33,093 nt of DNA from Dimargaris cristalligena (Eukaryota; Kickxellomycota; Dimargaritomycetes; Dimargaritales; Dimargaritaceae): contig JANBQC010000300.1 in assembly GCA_027576995.1 (NCBI GenBank), forward strand, positions 1-33,093, given 5' to 3'. Position numbers and translations under genes: made by a program. Positions 1 through 9,461 of the stretch are shown here, piece by piece. Each line of letters begins with the position of its first letter. Position 1 is the first letter of the stretch. Under the pieces are notes generated by a model that did not search any database, was not told the DNA's origin, and was given only the letters and a program-made list of their open reading frames with translations.

Positions 1-56
1 CTTGTATATAAATATAATAAGTAAATAATAATTGTGCATACCTGTGGCAATTTAAG

Positions 57-293
57 GGGACACTTCACCTTGCCACACCGTCTGCCTTCATCCAAAGTGA
101 TGATCTTTCTTACGCCGAAGTGCAGCCTTCTGCTGACGACGATACCGTTGACGACACATACAAGTTTTCCTTTCATCTCAACCTAAGAGACAGGGCAATG
201 AAGAGGTTTCTATCACCGGAAAAAAATCTACCCGCATGCATCATACCTCAGGAATATCTACCAAAGAATTGGCATGAAAAGAATTGTTACTAG
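57..293 (+). CDS. possible C-terminal exon of an unidentified gene (partial at left edge)
   Basis: An open frame runs in from the left edge and stops with TAG at 291-293. It follows a TTTAAG sequence (51-56) that could be a 3' splice site, which would give a 78-residue terminal exon. The reading contains an acidic stretch (AEVQPSADDDTVDD) and then KFSFHLNLRDRAMKRF, and its base composition is richer in GC than the AT-rich DNA after it. I do not recognise the family. The open frame could extend back to position 21, where an in-frame TAA lies just upstream. It may also be a chance ORF or a relic, since nothing upstream is available to test splicing. Confidence 0.35.
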   Translation, partial: GTLHLATPSAFIQSDDLSYAEVQPSADDDTVDDTYKFSFHLNLRDRAMKRFLSPEKNLPACIIPQEYLPKNWHEKNCY

Positions 294-1024
294 CGCCAAG
301 TCATATACTTTTCTCAGCTAATTCATGGCCATTACATTATATATGTACCTACGTTGATTGACATTTAAATATTCGATAGGCAATGATAGGTGTTCTACCT
401 GTCTAACTATCTGACTGTGCCACCAGCACTTTTTGCCAATTGTTTGCAACCACTTGTTTGATTGCTTTTTCGTACCAATCAAAGTATCCCTCTGATTATG
501 TTCTTACAATTTTAATTACAAACTCCCTTAGTAAAATTATAGCCTGCAAAGAATGACGAAGCTTAATAATGTAAACTGATAATGAGAAAGGGCAGCAAGG
601 AGATATTTAACCTCCCTGTAATGATATAACTGATACATAGACTGACTAGAGGCCATAGTTTAGAGCGAAATACAAATCGCAGGACATACTGTAGATAAAA
701 TCGCCATGCCATCCCTTACGTAGCTTTAATGTAATACCATTAGTTTTGTGAACTAAGCTAGGGAACATCTACTGAGGTAAATTTTATTCAATAGCCAACA
801 ACCCTACCAATACTATTACATCCCTGAGCATGGCCAGGTCTATATATTTTCGTTATTCTCTAAGCTGACTGAACTACCAAAGCTGTAGAACCCACCAGGC
901 TAGGCCAGTTTTCTAATATTGGATTTTTTTCTGTGGAGCAAATAGTAATATAAGTAACCTGACTACTTCATACTGTAAAATGCATTTTTACAAGCAAGGC
1001 ATTAAACTACTCAAATACAAATTA

Positions 1025-1235
1025 GAGCCCATATAAGTGGGCTTCACAAAAATACTATACCTGGGGCTACCTTAACCATAATAATATTCATTGAATTTGC
1101 TGTAATTGCTGTAATTGGATATCTTATAAATTTTGACATTTATGAAACCAAAAATATGACCTTTTCAATCAGTCCTAGAATCACTCAGTCTAAAACCACT
1201 AGCAATCCATTATGAGTCTACATAAGTAGGCTTCA
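1025..1235 (+). repeat. pair of 22-nt direct repeats differing only by transitions
   Basis: The segments at 1025-1046 and 1214-1235 share the core ATAAGT followed by GGCTTCA and match at 17-18 of 22 positions. Every difference is C/T or G/A. No similarity extends clearly beyond them. They may be fragments of an older repeat. Confidence 0.35.
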
Positions 1236-2646
1236 ATTAGTTTCAACATTAAGATTTTTTTCAATTGACACTTGCTTATCAACTGGTGCCAAGGGATTGT
1301 AGTAAGGGTGCAATAATACCAATATACACTTATTATTAATGGGATAAGTATACAGGGGCTTATTATATCAACAGATAATATTATAAGCTGAAGAACTAAT
1401 AGGCTGTAAACCTGGATGGGGTAGCTATATGTTTAAATACCACAGTAGGGATAGCTATATAAAAACACTGTAGGATATACAATAATGCTAAAGATACTAG
1501 TCAGTAGTAGCTGTTGGTATATGGGTGAGTCTAATAGAAATGGAGGAGTCTTCAAATCAATTATTGAGGGTAAGAAGTAGAGTCTAATTGTAGCATCTAG
1601 GGGGATAAATTTGATATCCTTATGGTATTGGCTGTTGCCATGGGAAAGTGGTATAATTCAATATGGCCTAATATGGGTAATTTGTGCAGAGCAACCTCAG
1701 ACAGATTAAGTTGGATTAGCCAGCATAATTCATTACAAAAATTATTATATATTACACTTATTGTGCCAGGAACAGGGAGGCTAGGGTGATTAGTAGTAGT
1801 CCTGCTGGGTTAAGGAAAACTGGGCCTGGGTGGGGAGGTTGGCCTAAACAGTCTATTCAAAGGGGACTACAGTCAGGGAGCTGGGGCAATGTGCACATTT
1901 CTATTGGGGTGAGAAAGTGCTGGTGAGATGAATGATACAAAAAATTGTACATTTTGCTATTTATTTATAAAAGAAGAAAATGAATAAAAGTATAAAACAA
2001 GAGTTAGTATTTGCATATTCCAAGAGTGTTGGCTACGTGAGCCTTCGCATTTGTTAATTATTTGTTCTATATAAACATGTGATTTGTTTTTAAGACATTC
2101 ATTAAGAAAAACGTACTAGATAAACAATTTGAAGTTTCCTGGGATTATGTTCTGGATCCTGCTCCTTGATTTCAGAACAAAACCAATGGGTTTAAACTCT
2201 CTAGACTGGAAAACCAGGATGAATAATTCTAGAGGTGTCCACATGATGGCCAGCAAAGGGACCATCACCATTGATGCCCTTTACTATCAAATTGGGCCTT
2301 TTTTCGGCGATTCACATTATCCCTATGGTATCAGAGGTGGTGGCAGAATGTTTCTTTGGGGGGCTCAAAGGCAACACCCCCGTTGCAATTACATGTGTAA
2401 TTGTAGAAATGATAAGGCCCGATAAAATCAATAATAATCAACTTTCTCCAATCCTGGTCTATGCAGCAGTATACACTTACTCGATTATCTAAACACATAC
2501 TACGTAAACTCCAACCACTCATCTAATAGGAATAAATGGCACAGTATGGATATATTGGGTTAGTGTTCCTTCCAGTCAGCCTACCGCATGCTTGTGTTCA
2601 AAATGGTTTTAACGTACATCTACATGGCCCAAAGTAATCGCCAATC

Positions 2647-2757
2647 TCTTTGATAGCTAGCTATGACTGGAGTCATACTTTGATGGTACGAGAATTTAAT
2701 GCCCGGAGCGATGTATTCACATTGGGGATTACTGATGATTTCACTAGCTATCAAAGA
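2647..2757. repeat. 14-bp inverted repeat bounding a 111-bp element
   Basis: TCTTTGATAGCTAG at 2647-2660 is the exact reverse complement of CTAGCTATCAAAGA at 2744-2757, with 83 nt between them. Inside the left end, ATGACT-GG-AGTCAT forms a second small hairpin. The arrangement resembles a miniature inverted-repeat element. I see no clear target-site duplication next to the arms, so it could also be a simple secondary-structure element. Confidence 0.55.
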
Positions 2758-3587
2758 AAATGAGTGACATGGAATGGCAATCTATACATTTTCTCAGTGG
2801 AACATTTGCTGCGTAGCGGGATTAAGTGGCCAATAACGGGCCAATCTTGAATCCAGCGGATATTTAAGTTTGGCAAAGGGGTGGAGTAACCCTAGTTAGG
2901 CCACTGTGTCAAATCATCAAGGTGCAACTGATAACCATGATATGCGGCGAGACCCTGGCTAAGGAGGAGGCGTTATAATCGCTATTGGGAGCGAATATTT
3001 CGAGGGGTAAACAAAGCAGCAAAGGGCTTGGATCCTACAAGCTGGTCAGAAATCCAAGGCTCATCACAAGGGATCTTTATATATATATATATATATGTAA
3101 TAAAATAATTATGGACCACGTCGTTGGCCTTGTGTTCGACGCTGCATCGAACGGCACAAGGAGGTACAGGAGGAGGTGCAGCAGGGTTATCGTTAAAGTG
3201 TGGTTTGGTGAGGTGTAGCCATGAGGGCTTGGTTGTGTCTGGTTATAGGTAAGCCAGGCTCAACAGTTGGCGGATGGAAGATGATACAAGGCGGTACTGG
3301 TGAAATGGCTAGGGGGACGAATGATCGACCACCTAGGAACACCACTGAGTGGATGACGAAGGGGCTGCAGTCATTGATGGACCAGGCTGCATCACGATGG
3401 TCACCTCTCTTACATTTTGGGATAGTCCTCACCACCCGTCGCTCCTTTACTATTCCCCTGCCCATTTTTACTTTTCCTAATCCCCCCCCTGCTCCAGCTA
3501 GGTTGTATTACACGAGAGCAAGTGCTTTACAACCGGCCAAGACCCCAGGCCGAGGCTGGTGGTACGTTCCGCCCCATGCTGGAAAGG

Positions 3588-3589
<2 letters not shown>

Positions 3590-3625
<36 letters not shown>
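3590..3625 (+). repeat. (GA)n microsatellite
   Basis: An uninterrupted run of alternating G and A of about 36 nt. Confidence 0.97.
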
Positions 3626-3629
<4 letters not shown>

Positions 3630-4222
3630 TCGGCAGGATGCTACGATGGAGGGTAAAAGGCGAAACAGATGGCCAGGGCTGCTGCAATGGCAGGTGGTCG
3701 ACGCGAAGCCCCGAACCTAATTTACGGTCGCTACACTCGCGGCCCCTTTATCCGTAGCCCAGGTGCCGTGCCGAGTAGTAGTGGTAGACGGCAATAGCGG
3801 TCCCGTGCGGACAAGCTCGGGTCTGGCTTTTATTAGGTATATGGTCGGGGACTACTGGCGACACAGTACTGTATAGAGTGACCAAGCCAGCCTGGCGGTC
3901 GATTTTGAACATGTCCTTGTGTTGGAGGGATTGCCGTGTTGAGCGGGTTGGCCTGAGGTATACCGCATAACTTAAATGATTGGCTCGGCTGGCTAGTGTG
4001 AATTCTGGTTGGTGCAAGCAGGGGAAGGCCAACTGTTTTAGCTATCCTAATTGCCACCCGCTCTCCCTTTCCTCAGTTGTTGCACTGGTAGGCAGGGGGG
4101 GGGGATAGGTGGGTGGCCACCACCCTCTAACAAGGAGCCACCAACCTGGCTTCTTTCTTGTGGGGTGAATGCGCCCACAGTCTGGCTGCATACCCCGCCA
4201 CTGTGCGGCCCAGCCAAACTCA

Positions 4223-4229
4223 TATATAG
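4223..4229 (+). promoter_or_regulatory. candidate TATA element for the GH17 gene
   Basis: TATATAG lies about 455 nt before the glucanase ATG, in the middle of otherwise less AT-rich DNA and ahead of a pyrimidine-rich leader. The distance is long, so use of this site is uncertain. Confidence 0.3.
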
Positions 4230-4683
4230 CCCAACCAGTTCCCCGCTTTTCTGACCATTGTGTAGTTTCAATTTCCACTTCTTTCACTTCGTCAATTGTG
4301 TGCGCGTTCGCTGGGTTCGTTGACCCGCCTTCCCTTTGATTTCCCGCTTTTATTCATCCCGCCTGTTTATTTAGGGCCGAGCCGTTTACCTGTGTACCGC
4401 TCACTTGGCCGTGGTTTTATAGTTGGTGACTCCGGTGTAGTTGTTTCCCCTCTCCCTTCTTTCCGTATTGTTATTACTTTGGAGTTCGTCTGGCTGGTCT
4501 AGATAACCCTCTACTCAGTTTACTTGGTTTAACGTGTTATTACGCTGTGTCTTGACCACCGTTGATCATTATCCCCGAGTTTTCGAACGCGCGCCTTCTC
4601 TTCCCCCTCTTCTTTCCCTACTTGCTATCCTTACCCACATTGCCCCTATTTGATGTTTCGGGGTTTTTGACTGCCTTATCAAT

Positions 4684-5712
4684 ATGAAGCTGTCCAGTTA
4701 TCTGTCCCCTGTCACCCTGTGCGTGCTTGCCACTTTCCAGTTGGCCCAGGGTTGCTCGGCCCTACATGGACGGTCCGTGCCTGCTCCTCTCCCGGCCGCG
4801 GTGACCACCACCTCTAACGCCCCTGTTGCGAGCCCTCCAGTGACCACCGACAACACCCCTGCTGCTAACCCTCCAGCGACGACGATCTCCTCCTACCAAG
4901 GCATTCAGTTCCACGGTGTCACCTACACCCCCTTCGACAGCTCGCGGCAGTATTTTACCGAAGCCCAGACTCTCGAGCACATGAAACTGGCCTCCCAAAT
5001 GGTTAAGCAAGTTCGCCTTTACTCCACTGACGGCAACCAAATTGACGTGATTTTCGCCGCCCTGGCCAAACTCAACTCCAATGTAAAGGTAATAGTAGGT
5101 CTCTGGCTCAAGGACACCGCCGCCCGTTACGACGCCGAAGTGGCCAAGTTCAAGGAGTTGCTGGCCAAGTATCCCGGCCGCATTTCGGGAGTAGCCGTCG
5201 GTAACGAAATGCTGCACAGCGGCAAGGGTACCCGGGAGGACTTGATTGCCCGCATTCAGTCGCTGCGGGGGGACTCCGCCGTCGTGGCCGCCAAAGTGCC
5301 CGTGGGTACCTTCGACGTTGACACCACCTGGGACGCCTCATTGGCCAATGCCTGTGACTTTATCGGAGTTAACATCCAGCCCGACTTTGGCACTTCCCTG
5401 CCCCAGGCCGTCGAATATGCCCAGCGGTTTATGGACAATTACACCGGGTTTGTTCAGCGGGTAGCCGCCTACCGGGGTAACAAGCCCATTATCGTGGGTG
5501 AGGTTGGCCACGCCACTAGCGATCCGGCCCAGTTCACCCAGTTTGCCAATGCACTCTCCTGCAAGGCTTCCCAAATTAGTTATTTCTACTTTGAATTGGT
5601 GAATGCCGGCTGGAAGACCGCCACCGCTGGTCAGCCCGATGAATCCCAATTTGGTATTCTGGACACCCAAAATAAGTCCAAGATCCAGGGCACCATCGCC
5701 TGCTCCTCCTAA
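4684..5712 (+). CDS. secreted GH17 beta-1,3-glucanase / glucanosyltransferase-like protein
   Basis: The product has 342 residues in one exon. An N-terminal signal peptide (hydrophobic to about residue 23) is followed by a Pro/Thr/Ala-rich linker (about 34-68) made of two similar 12-residue units, then a glycoside hydrolase family 17 domain from about residue 72 to the end. Family landmarks are the strand-1 segment IQFHGVTYTPF, VRLYSTD, the acid/base glutamate in VAVGNE (E175) and the nucleophile glutamate in IIVGEVGHAT (E273). Both catalytic residues are present. Fungal relatives of the Bgl2/Scw group act on beta-1,3-glucan in the cell wall. There is no hydrophobic C-terminal tail, so a GPI anchor is unlikely and the protein should be soluble or wall-bound. 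The ATG at 4684 follows a pyrimidine-rich leader and gives an intact signal peptide. Hydrolase or transglucosylase activity cannot be told from the sequence. Confidence 0.92.
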   Translation: MKLSSYLSPVTLCVLATFQLAQGCSALHGRSVPAPLPAAVTTTSNAPVASPPVTTDNTPAANPPATTISSYQGIQFHGVTYTPFDSSRQYFTEAQTLEHMKLASQMVKQVRLYSTDGNQIDVIFAALAKLNSNVKVIVGLWLKDTAARYDAEVAKFKELLAKYPGRISGVAVGNEMLHSGKGTREDLIARIQSLRGDSAVVAAKVPVGTFDVDTTWDASLANACDFIGVNIQPDFGTSLPQAVEYAQRFMDNYTGFVQRVAAYRGNKPIIVGEVGHATSDPAQFTQFANALSCKASQISYFYFELVNAGWKTATAGQPDESQFGILDTQNKSKIQGTIACSS

Positions 5713-6715
5713 TATGGACCTTTGTGCCACCACACACTCTCTCCATAATTATTTTTTTGTGCTTTCTTATATATATATATATATATATATTATCGGCAGG
5801 ACTGTTGTGTGTGGTTATTTCCGTTTAGTATTTCCAATGGTCTAAGTGCATCCTCTCGATTTATATTTTTATACTTGCGTTAAGCTCTACCCGCGTGCTG
5901 TGCGGGCTGCTTTATTTTTTCTTGCTTAAACATCCGAACCACCTTCATAATTAAGCACGTCGTATTGCTCTTTCATTGCCATCATATAAATTATGCATTT
6001 GGTTTCCCCGATAAGTCCATGACTGGTATACTTTTGCTTTGGAGGAAGGTGTCATTTCGAAATTGGAGCAACTGGGTGCTGCATTCTCCTACCCTTGCTA
6101 TGGTAGGGGGGGCGTGTCGAAGAGCTGTCATTATTATAGACACTGCTAGAACGGGGTCGCTTATAATCGAATCTATTTATCTATATATATAAAATGAATG
6201 AGCACCCCTCTTCCGTATTGGCAGTACAGCCCACAACGTAAATTTTGGAATGCCGTTGATTATCTCCACAAGGGGATACGTTCAATGTATGCCAGGCATT
6301 ACTCCTCCAGTTCACCTTCTATGCGCATATACCCGTGGGTGAGCTGCGGCAGTTGGACAAACTCGTTCTCTACCACCCATATTACAGGGGTGTAGTTCCA
6401 GGACTTTCGTGTATCAATTTCTCTTTTCGTGGTCTCCCTAAGTTGCCGCTTGCCAGTTCTCGTCGCATTCCTTGACGAACCCCGCCGCATCCATTGTTTG
6501 CCTTTTCTATGCCCCTGACTTATTAGCGTCTCCCATTTGGCCCCTTGCATGTCCCCGGTTCTTCAAAGCTTGGTTACTTGTTCACAGAATTCACCATCCC
6601 TCCTTTTTTTGTTCGCACCAATCCGGGAACTTGAACCCCCTTCCCCCACTCGCCCATTCCTCAAGTTTACACGTTTTCCCCCCAGCCCCCTCAACGCCAA
6701 TACTCGCTCCTCGAC
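5713..6715. other. spacer between GH17 and MND1
   Basis: No protein is recognised. A (TA)n run lies at 5768-5793, just downstream of the glucanase stop, followed by AT-rich probable 3' flank. From about 6400 to 6715 the + strand is C/T-rich, consistent with promoter and 5' leader of MND1. Confidence 0.5.
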
Positions 6716-8480
6716 ATGGTAAGGTTACACCCCTCCACCTTCCCTGCAGGGGCTACTCGGGCTGAACCCATGTAAATAAAAGCAACCCGATTTCCATATT
6801 TGCCACGAGCCGTCCAAATTGCACGTCCTCTTCTGTTCACTAATACCCAGTGTTGTTTATGTCCCATCCCCTTTGCAACCCGCTATCGATGCTCCCATCA
6901 CATTCTTTTAGTCAAAGCGAGGTCTATCACTTGCCGAAAAGCGACAACGGTTGGAAGAAATTTTCTACGAAACAGTAGGTGCTATATAGAAACTATTCCA
7001 CATTTATTAAATGCATCAGTCCAAACCACATGTGGAATACCAATGTTTTTAATAATAAAGCAACAGTCGTGTTGTTGGTTGACTAACCCGCTTGTACCAC
7101 ATTTATGGACCGGCGATTACCACTAAATCCCACTCCTTAGAAGGACTTCTTCCAGCTCAAGGAGCTTGAGAAAATTGCCCCGAAAACCAAGGGAATCGGT
7201 AAGTCGTTCTATATAGCCGCAGGTTGCCGGTACCCCTATTACATGATCTCTTAGCTGGAGTTTGCTAGGGCAGTTTCCGGTTATTTTTATTTATTTGTAC
7301 ATCTATATAATCTTTACATACTATGGTGTATTGGTGTGACTATCTACTCTTTTAGTCGTCCAGTCGGTAAAGGAAGTACTCCAAAGCCTAGTCGACGATA
7401 ACATCGTTCAGGGAGAAAAGATCGGTACCTCAAATTATTTTTGGTCATTTCCTAGCACAGCCCTCAAATCAGTAAGTGATTATGAGGGTCAGGGGATAAT
7501 ATCACTTATGTATAGTGGCTGTTGCTTCATATATTTTCACTCATATACCTATAGATTATTGTTGATTCGTACTGCTCACTTACAAAGCATGGTTCTTTTT
7601 TAATTGTTCATTTAAATTGGTTATTCGGAATAGCGCAAACGTAAAATCGACGATCTTGAAAAGGAGTTCAGCCAGCTGCAAAAGCGCAACGAGGATCTAA
7701 AATCTGGCATTGAAACTGCTCAACAAGGACGGGAAGATAGTGTAAGCCACCATTTCTATTTCTAACCATTAGTTGAAACTTCCGGATATATCCCGAGCCT
7801 TTTCAATCCGCCTTTATTAGTTGAACTATACTTTTCTTACCACTACTGTCTGTTATACGGATATATTATTATGCACCATAGAACGACCGGACCGAGTTAT
7901 TGCGGGAGCTTGAGGATATTGAAAAACTGCACTCGACAAATAAGTCTGAACTTCATAAGTTTAGTGAATGTGATCCAGTTTTACTAAAGGCCAAGGGTAA
8001 TTACTACTTTCCGTTTTCCCAAAATACTTGGTGGGAGAGAAGCATGGGCGCTGCGTTTAGCTCTTTATATGGAAGGTCTAATTCATTCAGCTTTTTGCTT
8101 ACTAGACCATCCTATCAATTAATATTATCTATTGTGTATTATTCATTTTGTCTCCATATGGTTTTCTTAACGGTATTAGACGCGGCTGCTGAAGCTGCCA
8201 AGGATTCGGCTAATCGATGGACAGGTAAGCTATTCTGCATTGACTCGTGTGACTCCTAATGGCCGAATCGATCTACATTAGTGTAATTAACTGTACTAAG
8301 ATCTTTTTTTCATATACTAATCGCAACCGCCTACGCTATTTATTTTTACTTGGCCCATTATTCAATCCAACAGATAATATATTTATCCTCCAGTCTTACT
8401 GCCAGAACCAATTTCAAATAACAAATTCGGATTTCAGCGCCAATTTCGGTATTCCTGAGGATTTCGACAGCATCCCTTAG
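6716..8480 (+). CDS. MND1: Mnd1 meiotic recombination protein, eight coding exons
   Basis: Mnd1 pairs with Hop2 and helps Dmc1/Rad51 strand invasion between homologues in meiosis. I rebuilt it by splicing 6716-6718, 6912-6974, 7141-7198, 7356-7471, 7634-7741, 7882-7996, 8180-8224 and 8374-8480. All introns are GT-AG and the phases join exactly, giving 204 residues; animal Mnd1 is about 205. The first coding exon is only the ATG (ATG|GTAAGG). The next begins [18 protein letters not shown], the typical N-terminus, then [29 protein letters not shown] and [11 protein letters not shown] of the winged-helix DNA-binding part (about residues 1-80). A heptad-rich coiled coil for Hop2 pairing follows (about 84-150). 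The C-terminus has SANRWTDNIF and ends [11 protein letters not shown], as in the family. Neighbouring genes have few or no introns, so the seven introns here stand out. Confidence 0.95.
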
Positions 8481-8493
8481 CCCCCTCATTCAA

Positions 8494-8512
8494 TATTTAT
8501 CGACTGTTGCAA
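8494..8512 (+). other. 19-nt element downstream of MND1, identical to one downstream of TPP2
   Basis: TATTTATCGACTGTTGCAA starts 14 nt after the MND1 stop codon. The same 19 nt occur at 28555-28573 after the TPP2 stop. The flanks do not match. It may be a 3'UTR or transcript-end element or a fragment of a dispersed repeat. Confidence 0.5.
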
Positions 8513-9461
8513 ACTGCGGCTTTGTGAATTTTACAGACTAAACCATTCCTACTATTCCCAGTAGCCCGATTCGGGCATTACGAATAATAAATATCTTTTC
8601 ATATTAAGCAAAACAGGTTTGGGAGGTATGACACAGCTCATTGCTTCCCAGTAGAATTGTTCACTGCTGTGCTGAAGTACAATGATTAGCATAATAAAGC
8701 CAACCATTAAACCAGCCAGTGGAGTAAAGAACGCAATTACGGATGCAATTTAAAGGATCTGTACGGGTAAGGATATCGGGGTTTTTGTTATAATGAGGAG
8801 CAGCAAGGGCTGCTATTCACGCCGATAGATGTATCAGGTTATCTACTGGTAGGTTTGGATAGGGTCGGGCATTTGAGACACTGCAATAAGTGCACCTGAC
8901 AATACACGTGTGACGGGGGAGAGGGTGGTCTCCAAATATATTAGAATGCGGTATAAGGCAATCTGACAGCTGGTATGTTTAGGAGCACTATGCCTCCAAT
9001 TGACAAGCCGCTGCTCTGGAATATGGTGTATTTTAAGCAGGTTCATTCTTTAGATTTATATGCTCTCACTTCCCGATCTTTAGATAGTATGGATAATGAC
9101 GCAACACAAATATTTAAATATTGAAAGGCGGCGGATCTACAAATATGTACTAAAATAATGGACACGGTATGTCCATAAGAAAGTCCACAAGTAATAAAGT
9201 AAGTACAGACAATAAATAGGCTTGAAATTGCAATATACAGATTATGAAGTAAATAAATTAAACTAACCGAAAAATAGGATGGCCCGGAAAGGGTGGCTGA
9301 TGAGTGGAGAGAGCGGAAGAGTGCATTATAGATGCCCCGGTCCAGAGCCTTTAAGAAAATCACACTTTAAAAATTCATCGTTATCATTTCTTCTACCATT
9401 TGCTAGCTCCCCTGAATTTAAGGATGGGCAGGGAGGGAAGGGGTGGGGCAGTTTGTTTAGT
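8513..9461. other. convergent spacer between MND1 and the NAPE-PLD-like gene
   Basis: AT-rich DNA between two genes that end toward each other. AATAA-type sequences near 8580-8590 could serve MND1 polyadenylation. Open frames here (for example 9043-9363 on the minus strand) are rich in Leu, Ile and Ser and resemble no family I know. Confidence 0.5.

Larger units (their letters stand above)
294..2940. other. AT-rich gene-poor spacer
   Basis: I see no supported gene here. Open frames are short and overlap one another at about 2.1-2.5 kb without a recognisable protein. The DNA is AT-rich, with small direct repeats such as two tandem GCTGTAATT units near 1100 and two related 22-nt segments at 1025 and 1214. 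A longer inverted repeat lies at 2647-2757. It looks like old, decayed non-coding or mobile-element DNA. Confidence 0.55.
2941..4683 (+). other. spacer and upstream region of the GH17 gene
   Basis: This stretch has no recognisable protein. It contains a (TA)n run at 3078-3096, a (GA)n run at 3590-3625 that makes a spurious Arg/Glu repeat in one frame, and a run of ten G at 4095-4104. From about 4560 to 4640 the + strand becomes strongly pyrimidine-rich, as it does before most other + strand starts in the window, so the last few hundred bases are probably promoter and 5' leader of the glucanase gene. Confidence 0.5.

Noticed and set aside
3221..3757. 178-residue + strand open frame upstream of GH17
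   Set aside because: It runs through the (GA)n microsatellite, giving an Arg/Glu repeat, and has no family features or conserved-looking blocks.
9043..9363. 106-residue minus-strand ORF downstream of the NAPE-PLD-like gene
   Set aside because: AT-rich hydrophobic composition typical of spacer DNA read by chance, with no family features.
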